NCBI GenBank assembly: GCA_003868215.1
Contig: QWDQ01000048.1
Span: 147,607 to 211,606 of the forward strand
Source: Pseudophaeomoniella oleicola
Lineage: Eukaryota > Ascomycota > Eurotiomycetes > Phaeomoniellales > Phaeomoniellaceae
Direction: 5' to 3'
DNA: 64,000 bases
The notes beneath the pieces were generated by a model. The model searched no databases, had not been told where the DNA came from, and worked only from the letters and a program-made list of their open reading frames with translations. Position 1 is the first letter of the stretch, and each line of letters opens with the position of its first letter. The position numbers were made by a program, and so were the translations under genes. Below are positions 57,902 through 64,000 of the stretch, piece by piece.

Positions 57902-59229
57902 CACAACCGTGGAAACGAAAGGACTTGAAGCTTGGATGAAGAAGTTTGTAATCCCAGCAACAACAACAATAGCAACAAGCACAAGAGTAGACTAGCTAGA
58001 TAGGTACTCACCACCACCGAGCGAGCCAGGATGACGGACTGACGTAGTAACGATTTCTTTCTTGACCGTCACTAGCTAGGTACCTATGCCTGCAGAGCAT
58101 CGAGTATCCCTCAAAAAAAGACACATGCTTCCAATGTGTCTTAGATACCTACCTTGCCTCTCTCGCCGAGCTCGCCTACCCCCACCTAAGATCTTTCTCG
58201 TATGCGGTATGCATGATGCTTCCAATAACCGAGGTTCCAGCATATCGCATAATACATACTCGCAGATCCTTGCTAACCGCCCAACCCCGAACCCCTGTTT
58301 CCTTACTAACGCACCCAGGTATTCAGTACGTAGTGAACCATGGATGGCTAGGATGTAGTAGATCAGCGCTCATGCACCCATGAACCCCCTCGCCCCCCTC
58401 GGCGATCTTTATTCACGGTGGTCGGCTCGGTGGTTGGTGAAGGAGGGGTTTACAGTACTTCGGGTTGGTTGCGTGGAAATCCAACAAGGAAACGCTAAAT
58501 CATGTGGTGTATGCATTGTCGATCGTTTAGTAATAAACCGGTGATATCAAGCTTCTCAAGGTTCGTCACAATTTGGGAAGAAAGACAATACTAGGTTTAC
58601 ACATGAGAAAGTTGTAGTAAATATTATACGAGGGGTTGATTGTTGGTTTGTTTACTTTTATGGATGGCTGTGATGGGTCGGGGTCCGGGGAGAGAAAGTG
58701 TGGAGGATACAGTAAGGTAATTAGGTACCTAGAGGTAGGTATTACTGATATCCATCTTTTTGTACAATATAATTTTCAAAATCCCATTTCAGATATCAAT
58801 CAAATGGGAATGGTGTCCTAGTGGTCAGAGCATCGCCTCTGAGACTATAAACAGGACAGAACTCAGGTTAACGCGACGGCTTAACTTTGACTTGGACCTT
58901 TCACTCCGCCCATGGGATTTGATAGAAAATCCCCTAGGGGGGACTTTCATAGTACTGAGACCTGCGACGGCTATCGGCCAGAATGAACTTTTTGCCTGAT
59001 TTACCTATGAGGTTGAAGGTTCGATCCTGGCTGTGACCACGCGCCTGGGGACCTTTATTCTTTTTGTCTCTTCGCGTGTATCATTTAGCGAGAAGTGAGG
59101 ATTATGACACCGTGCAGTAGATTACTGTTGCTGCTTCTAGCATATCACATACACAGTAGGACTAATCACCTATGTAGGCTCTTGCTCGCTGCATGTGGAT
59201 CCCATGCTCCTCACATGCATGATCTCCGT
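57902..59229. other. Spacer containing a degenerate tRNA-like unit
   Basis: 1.3 kb. TAGGTACCTA-type palindromes occur near 58076 and 58724. A Pol III-like unit (separate entry) occupies about 58811-59065. No protein gene seen. Confidence 0.55.
58811..59065 (+). other. tRNA-like Pol III-type unit, degenerate or with an unusually long intron
   Basis: An A-box-like TAGTGGTCAGAG is at 58819-58830 and a consensus B-box GGTTCGATCC at 59018-59027. A TTTTT terminator-like run follows at 59061-59065. TGGTGTC (58811-58817) and GTGACCA (59033-59039) can pair at five of seven acceptor positions, and GCCTC (58835-58839) with GAGGT (59009-59013) as an anticodon-type stem, which would imply an intron of ~160 nt. 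The T-stem beside the B-box pairs poorly. It may be a tRNA pseudogene, a tRNA-derived SINE fragment or an intron-bearing tRNA; I cannot decide, and no anticodon is assigned. Confidence 0.3.
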
Positions 59230-60708
59230 TCATAGTTTGGTCGATGGCCCTGAGGGAGCCAATGTATTCCCATACATCCACTTTGCAAACTTGACACTAG
59301 GGTCGTCGACCAGTTTCGTGACGACCTCTGCGACCCAAAGCGTCACGGGCAAGAGGATCAGATGGGGGAGGAGAAAACTCAACTCGAGTCCTGTTGGTCC
59401 GACCTTGGAGATGGGGAATCGGTTCACCCATCCGGGTATGCCGGTCTCGTGGGCGCTTCTGGTCCAGCCGGCAGCGGCGTAGATTCTGTCTCCCAGCGTC
59501 CAGAGGATGGGTCCGTGGACGAGGTAGAACGCAAACGATACTCGGCCGAGGTAGAGATTGAATCGCGTCTCGAAGAAGTTCTTGAGCCATGGTAGACGTT
59601 GAATGGATGCAACGAGGAGTGTCGAGGCCCAGAATAGATAGAACCATTTGTAATCGTAGACAGCCTGCGGCTTCAGGAAGGATAGATAATACCATCCGTT
59701 GTACTTCCTTAAATCGTTGACCTCATTTGTAAGGGTAGGAACACCTCCGAGGTAGATGGCGACAATGAACAGATTGAAATAGATCAGCTCTTTGAAAGCT
59801 TCCAACCGGTAGGAGAACCGTGGCAACTTGTTTGAGATGGCGAGTAGATCAAGGTCGCAGAGGAGCATGCCAGCGACGAACATGGAACAGTATGACCCAT
59901 CCACAATGTACATAAAGTAGAACATCAAACCCACTTGACACCATAATCGAGCGTTGGTAGTGCATCTCGAAAACGCCAGGAGGGACGTATATACCACGAT
60001 TGACCCTCTGAACTCTACCGGAATGGACCATGCATGAAAATTGTACGTGATCCATGGATCACCACCGGTTCTGAAAACGAAACTGAAGTTCTTCAATTGC
60101 ACGTACCAATTCCACGCTTCGTCAGGGTATGTTGACATTCGATCACTCTCTGTCCAGATCCCCAAGGCATGCCAGGAAGTCATGTACAGAAATGTCGTGA
60201 CGATAATGGGGAAGTAGAGCCGTGGCCACCTGCGAAATAAAGCCGATGCCAGATTATCCCCAAGCTTCGTATGTTCACCGGCATGGATCAGGGTCAACGG
60301 CTTTGCGGACAGCACATATCCTGACAACACGAAAAAGACGGTTACAGCGAAGTGACCACCGGTGAAGAACGTCCGTATGCCCGGAAAGGAAATGAGGTAG
60401 TACTGTTTCTCATAACCGAAGGACGTGTCGAAGATATGCCCTGCATCATCGTGAGCCCAGAGCTCGTGGTGTTGAATATACACCAGAAGAGAAGCAAATC
60501 CTCTGAGACCGTCGAGCCATGCCGTTCGTCTGATCTGGTTCCGTGGACCGTTCGGCTTGGTCATAATTGACGGGCGAACAAGATCTATGCACCATTTTGA
60601 AGCACGCTGTGGTATAGAGACCTGAAGGTCTGGTTTTGCCCCTTCCCAATAGCCATTGTCCAAAATGCTGTCATGTCTAGGAGGCATCGAGGACCACTGA
60701 ATGTTCAT
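59230..60708 (-). CDS. Acyltransferase-3 family multi-pass membrane protein
   Basis: A single-exon 492-residue protein from ATG 60708. The first ~60 residues are cytosolic. The family start follows: AWLDGLRGFASLLVYIQHHELW, with the RGxA motif and the His thought to take part in acyl transfer. About ten hydrophobic helices follow, including GGHFAVTVFFVLSGYVLSAKPL (the SGYVLS signature), FPIIVTTFLYMTSW, VGLMFYFMYIVDGSY, LYLGRVSFAFYLVHGP and LELSFLLPHLILLPVTLWVAEVV. Family knowledge: OatA/NolL/Oac-type enzymes move acetyl or other acyl groups across or within membranes to sugars or lipids. In filamentous fungi, members include hard-surface-induced proteins and secondary-metabolite or cell-wall acetylases. 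The substrate cannot be read from sequence. No neighbouring biosynthetic cluster is visible, apart from a GT32 gene 1.3 kb away on the other strand. Confidence 0.92.
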   Translation of the reverse strand: MNIQWSSMPPRHDSILDNGYWEGAKPDLQVSIPQRASKWCIDLVRPSIMTKPNGPRNQIRRTAWLDGLRGFASLLVYIQHHELWAHDDAGHIFDTSFGYEKQYYLISFPGIRTFFTGGHFAVTVFFVLSGYVLSAKPLTLIHAGEHTKLGDNLASALFRRWPRLYFPIIVTTFLYMTSWHALGIWTESDRMSTYPDEAWNWYVQLKNFSFVFRTGGDPWITYNFHAWSIPVEFRGSIVVYTSLLAFSRCTTNARLWCQVGLMFYFMYIVDGSYCSMFVAGMLLCDLDLLAISNKLPRFSYRLEAFKELIYFNLFIVAIYLGGVPTLTNEVNDLRKYNGWYYLSFLKPQAVYDYKWFYLFWASTLLVASIQRLPWLKNFFETRFNLYLGRVSFAFYLVHGPILWTLGDRIYAAAGWTRSAHETGIPGWVNRFPISKVGPTGLELSFLLPHLILLPVTLWVAEVVTKLVDDPSVKFAKWMYGNTLAPSGPSTKL

Positions 60709-62011
60709 GGAGAGCTTTGGGATTATGGCCGAGTTCGTAGTGACTCATATGTTGAGGCAGCGTTCCGTCCAACGCTTGCACAACAACGGCTGTATTGGAG
60801 AAAGGGAACTAGAGGAGAGGATCCGATCGAACAGATTTAACGAGGTCAGTAATTGAACGAAATAAACGTACTTCGACTAGGTCGCGTGCTCTGCTTTGTC
60901 TGGCTCCGGAATCACATCACCGTAATGCAAGCGTACCCGAGGACCAGGTATCGAAGTGGACGTCTTCGACGTCGACAACTCTGTCATTTGAGGAGGATAT
61001 ACGACGATCGTGTGATTAGTTGCTTTAGCAATACTACATCCATGTTCCTGGCCCTGGCATAGCATCCGTCGTCACATGCAGGCCGAGGCTTGCCGTGGAC
61101 CGAATAGAGGACAGGACAATCCCCCGCTCTCATCAGCATCCTCCAGACTGTTGGACAGCCGAGGGGACACAAAGAACAACGTTCTTCTAGTCAGCAACAG
61201 GCGAAGATGGGCAAGCCATACTTTCAATAGTCTGGTAGGTAGCGTTTAGTTCTCGCGGGCCGTTGTATGCTATCTCCACGTTTGCTGCATCTTATATGCC
61301 TGATTTGGCGAATGGTTCTATTGTATTACGTTTGTTCGCATTGTTTTCACACAATAGCGTGGCTGGGGTCGAACCGGGGTAGAAGTACGAGAGTGGATCT
61401 GCACTTCCGAATCCCGGTCGAGTGATATCTGACTTGAGCACACCGGGATTGAACACCTATGAATTTAGCATCAAAGCTGAGCGACGAACGATCCCTGCCC
61501 CCAACTCCAATGCGATTGCAGCGGTGAAATCAAGCTTCATCACACACTCCCCCTGTCCACTGAGATAGTCGTGGTAACCACATTTGGCAGCGTATCCGAG
61601 ACCAGCATAACGTAGCATTGGGATTGTCATCCAATGTCCCGTCGATTGACGTCAATCAGCTGCCCTCATTTTCCTCAACGGCCTCGGTGTTACCTAGTTT
61701 ATACACGATAGGTAAGCAAAATCGATAGCTAAGACGTCTGGACATCTCTGCATGGGACAATCCCCGCAAGTGATGGCTCGCAGACTCCGAACAAAGCGAG
61801 AGAGCTCGATGGTAGACCTCGGAATGGAAATTCATACGATCAACTCTATCCCAGCACTCGCGAGAGCTCAAGCAATTGTAAACCCCGCAATTGGTACTAA
61901 GAATCTGTCAAAGTGACCACTGAGTCCCTAAGATGTAAGTGCTCTTCTTCTCCCACTATTCAGGTTTCGTTCCACTGAGAAGAAGTCAAGGTCGACACAA
62001 CCAAGACGAAG
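60709..62011. other. Divergent intergenic region
   Basis: 1.3 kb between the acyltransferase and the GT32 gene, expected to contain both promoters. Short frames only. A GGTTCGACCCC-like B-box (minus strand, ~61370) has no matching tRNA arms and is not called. Confidence 0.55.
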
Positions 62012-63325
62012 ATGCAGTCGCCAACCTTCAACTCGAGGATCCCATCCCCAGCATCGCAATTGGGTGGACGTCTACCAAAGCAGATCAAAAGAGCCTTGCC
62101 AGTATACGTCGCATTGGTAATCGTCATCACTCTTTTCTCATATGCAGATTCCTTTGGTTCATCTAAGAAAGATACCAACGTTGTCAGGCGGGCCATATCT
62201 TACGAGCCATCACCAGTATCCATAGGATACAAATTCCCACGGAAGATATGGCAAACGTGGAAGGTCGATCCTCTAGACTTTGAAGAAAGGGATCTGGTGT
62301 GTGCAAGGACGTGGACGGCGAAGAATCCGAGTCACAGATATGAGGTCTTGACAGATAACAATGACCTATATTATGTAGAGACGCATTTTGGCCCGGGTGG
62401 TCTTGATCGACCTGACATAGTAGAGATGTACCGACAACTAACTGCGAAGATCATCAAAGCAGATCTTTTGCGGTACCTCGTCATGTACGTGGAAGGAGGC
62501 GTCTACGCCGACATTGATGTTGAAGCTCTCAAGCCTGCTGAGCGATTCATTCCGGATCGATACAACGAAGAAGACATAGACATGATCATCGGGGTCGAGA
62601 TCGATCAACCCGAGTACAGCGAGCACCCGATTCTTGGCAAGAAATCGAAATCTTTCTGTCAGTGGACAATGATGTGCAAGCCGAAACTTCCAGTCATGAT
62701 GAGACTGGTTGACAACATCCTCGCATGGCTCAACGAGGTCGCGCGGCAGCAGAATGTGCCAATCTCGGACATTGTTCTTGATTTCGATGAGGTGATAAGT
62801 GGCACAGGTCCGTCTGCTTTCACCGGGGCGGTCTTGGCTGAGATGAGTGTACGGCACGGTTCTGAAGTGACGTGGGATTCTTTCCACAATATGGGAGAAT
62901 CGAAACTGGTCGGTGGAGTTTTGGTTCTTACAGTTGAAGCCTTTGCTGCCGGCCAAGGGCATTCCGACTCCGGGAATCACAATGCCAGAACAGCGCTCGT
63001 GAAACACCACTATCATGCTTCAAAATGGCCTTCAAGCCATCCTCGTTTCAACCATCCGGTCTACGGTGAGGTTGAAAGATGCAATTGGGAACCTGATTGC
63101 GTCAGTGCATGGGATGCCAATACTGCTGCATTTGCATCGTTGTCCCCTGAAGAACAAGCTACAAAGATCGCGATCAAAGAGGCAACAGAGGCAGCACAGC
63201 AACTGCGAGACGAGGCACAGGAGCAGCAGCAGCAGCTACCACAGCTGCCTTTACAACAGCTACAGCCGCTCCAACAGCAGCCAGAGCCACAACCTCAACA
63301 ACCTCAACAAGCGCTGCCCATATGA
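62012..63325 (+). CDS. OCH1-like glycosyltransferase, family GT32
   Basis: A single-exon 437-residue protein. Type II topology: a short basic tail, then a signal anchor at about 29-44 (LPVYVALVIVITLFSY), then the lumenal domain. GT32 marks are FPRKIWQTWKV at 75-85, HRYEVLTDNND, and KADLLRYLVMYVEGGVYADIDVEALKP with the DXD metal motif (Asp167-Ile-Asp169). The C-terminus is a Gln/Pro-rich tail (about 390-437: EQQQQLPQLPLQQL and similar) encoded by CAG/CAR repeats, not seen in the classical enzyme and probably variable in length between strains. Family role: Golgi alpha-1,6-mannosyltransferase initiating outer-chain mannan on N-glycans, or a paralogous hexosyltransferase. Fungi carry several GT32 paralogs, so I do not give a symbol. 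Confidence 0.93.
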   Translation: MQSPTFNSRIPSPASQLGGRLPKQIKRALPVYVALVIVITLFSYADSFGSSKKDTNVVRRAISYEPSPVSIGYKFPRKIWQTWKVDPLDFEERDLVCARTWTAKNPSHRYEVLTDNNDLYYVETHFGPGGLDRPDIVEMYRQLTAKIIKADLLRYLVMYVEGGVYADIDVEALKPAERFIPDRYNEEDIDMIIGVEIDQPEYSEHPILGKKSKSFCQWTMMCKPKLPVMMRLVDNILAWLNEVARQQNVPISDIVLDFDEVISGTGPSAFTGAVLAEMSVRHGSEVTWDSFHNMGESKLVGGVLVLTVEAFAAGQGHSDSGNHNARTALVKHHYHASKWPSSHPRFNHPVYGEVERCNWEPDCVSAWDANTAAFASLSPEEQATKIAIKEATEAAQQLRDEAQEQQQQLPQLPLQQLQPLQQQPEPQPQQPQQALPI

Positions 63326-64000
63326 TGACGCGGTCACCAGTGCAGACCCCAACGAAGAGATCACGCACTTGCAAAAGGAACCCACCTATCCGAAACCACG
63401 CGCAATTCCCCCAGATCCTATGTCCACATACAGAACCACCTGCCATATCTAATACAACCTGTGTCCTTCTCAGATACAGTCGTCAAAGGTGTTAGAAGAC
63501 GATGCATTGAGAAGAGAAACAAGAAGCAAAGGCATAGAAGGAAAAGAAAAGAGTAACCCTACCCGCCAAGCCGACCCAACCCAATCCAACAACACATGGA
63601 AACCAACAGCCCTACCTTACTTCCCCTATCCTCCTCATCGTGTTATTTCGTACCTGATCCATTCAATTTTCTTCATCCGCTCCTGATCGAACCTACTACC
63701 TCACCCATCCACCCACTACCATTCATTCATGATGTGCAAGCGGACGGTTCTGCTGGAGAGAGAGAGAACACCGACCGGGGAAAGGTGAGGGGTTCGATTC
63801 AGTAGGGATGTCCTCCAAGGGGTAAGGGAGGGAGGAAGGGTTGGGGGGGGGGGGGGGGGGGGGGTTTTTTGGAAAAAAAAAAAAAAAGGGGGGGGGGAGG
63901 GGGGAGCCCCATAGCCAATTAAAATTGTTATTAAAAAAAAAAGAGAAAATTTTTTTTTTTTTTTTATATTGTTCTTTTTTTTTTTTTTTTTGTTTTATAT
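63326..64000. other. 3' region and low-quality contig end
   Basis: No gene is recognised after the GT32 stop. From about 63828 the sequence becomes long homopolymer runs (poly-G at about 63843-63863, poly-A and poly-G after it, then poly-T to the end). This looks like read-end or assembly artefact and not natural DNA. Confidence 0.75.

Noticed and set aside
61360-61420. GGTTCGACCCC-like B-box (minus strand) and a nearby CCGGGATTC half-arm
   Set aside because: No acceptor, D or anticodon arms can be folded around either; chance similarity to T-arm sequence is likely.

Overview
This window is genomic DNA of a filamentous ascomycete (Pezizomycotina). The evidence is intergenic spacers of about 0.3-3 kb, single genes on both strands, short introns (about 47-110 bp, mostly GTRNGT...YAG with CTRAC/CTGAC-like branch sites), and fungus-specific proteins such as an AspRS-DUF2156 fusion, a hybrid histidine kinase and a Pdx1-type E3-binding protein. 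I cannot place it below subphylum. There are no operons, bacterial features, CRISPR arrays or recognisable intact transposons. The last 170 bases are homopolymer runs, probably a poor contig end.

Layout. At the left edge is the 3' end of a Ser/Thr-rich protein (3-914). Next come an HSL-type alpha/beta-hydrolase (1393-2640, minus) and, divergently across 2.85 kb, erdS (5493-8381), the bifunctional aspartyl-tRNA synthetase/sterol aspartyl-transferase. The hydrolase may be the matching ergosteryl-aspartate hydrolase. A ZIP zinc transporter (8963-10366), an atypical SDR (11268-12585, minus), a 7-exon hybrid histidine kinase (14230-18134, minus) and an M18 aspartyl aminopeptidase (19088-20742, minus) follow.

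The middle holds cell-cycle and housekeeping genes: the APC/C activator Cdh1 (22500-24340), Pdx1 of pyruvate dehydrogenase (25034-26368, minus) divergent from a two-TM putative mitochondrial protein (26828-27637), cohesin SMC1 (28592-32524, minus) divergent from the glycerophosphocholine acyltransferase Gpc1 (33152-34767), an arylamine N-acetyltransferase (35254-36276), a small Gly-rich protein (36656-36937, minus), a STE20-type kinase (38329-42160) and an Env7/STK16-type kinase (42492-43940, minus).

From 43.9 to 47.5 kb there is a gene-poor stretch with two unrelated degenerate tandem arrays (about 128-bp and 74-bp units). Then come a CoA-type Nudix hydrolase (47506-48526), a disordered unknown protein (49025-50476), a mitochondrial-type adenylate kinase with a Ser/Thr insertion (51324-52211), COPII SEC23 (53225-55692), an unknown type II membrane protein (56471-57901, minus), a degenerate tRNA-like Pol III-type unit near 58.8-59.07 kb, an acyltransferase-3 family membrane protein (59230-60708, minus) and an OCH1-like GT32 glycosyltransferase (62012-63325).

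Most genes are conserved core functions and do not form one pathway. The one pair with a plausible joint function is erdS and its neighbouring hydrolase (membrane sterol aspartylation and de-aspartylation). Intergenic DNA carries two recurrent palindromes, TACTACGTAGTA and TACCTAGGTA, far more often than chance. All splice structures below were worked out by hand from phase-consistent GT-AG sites and family homology; they are not transcript-verified.
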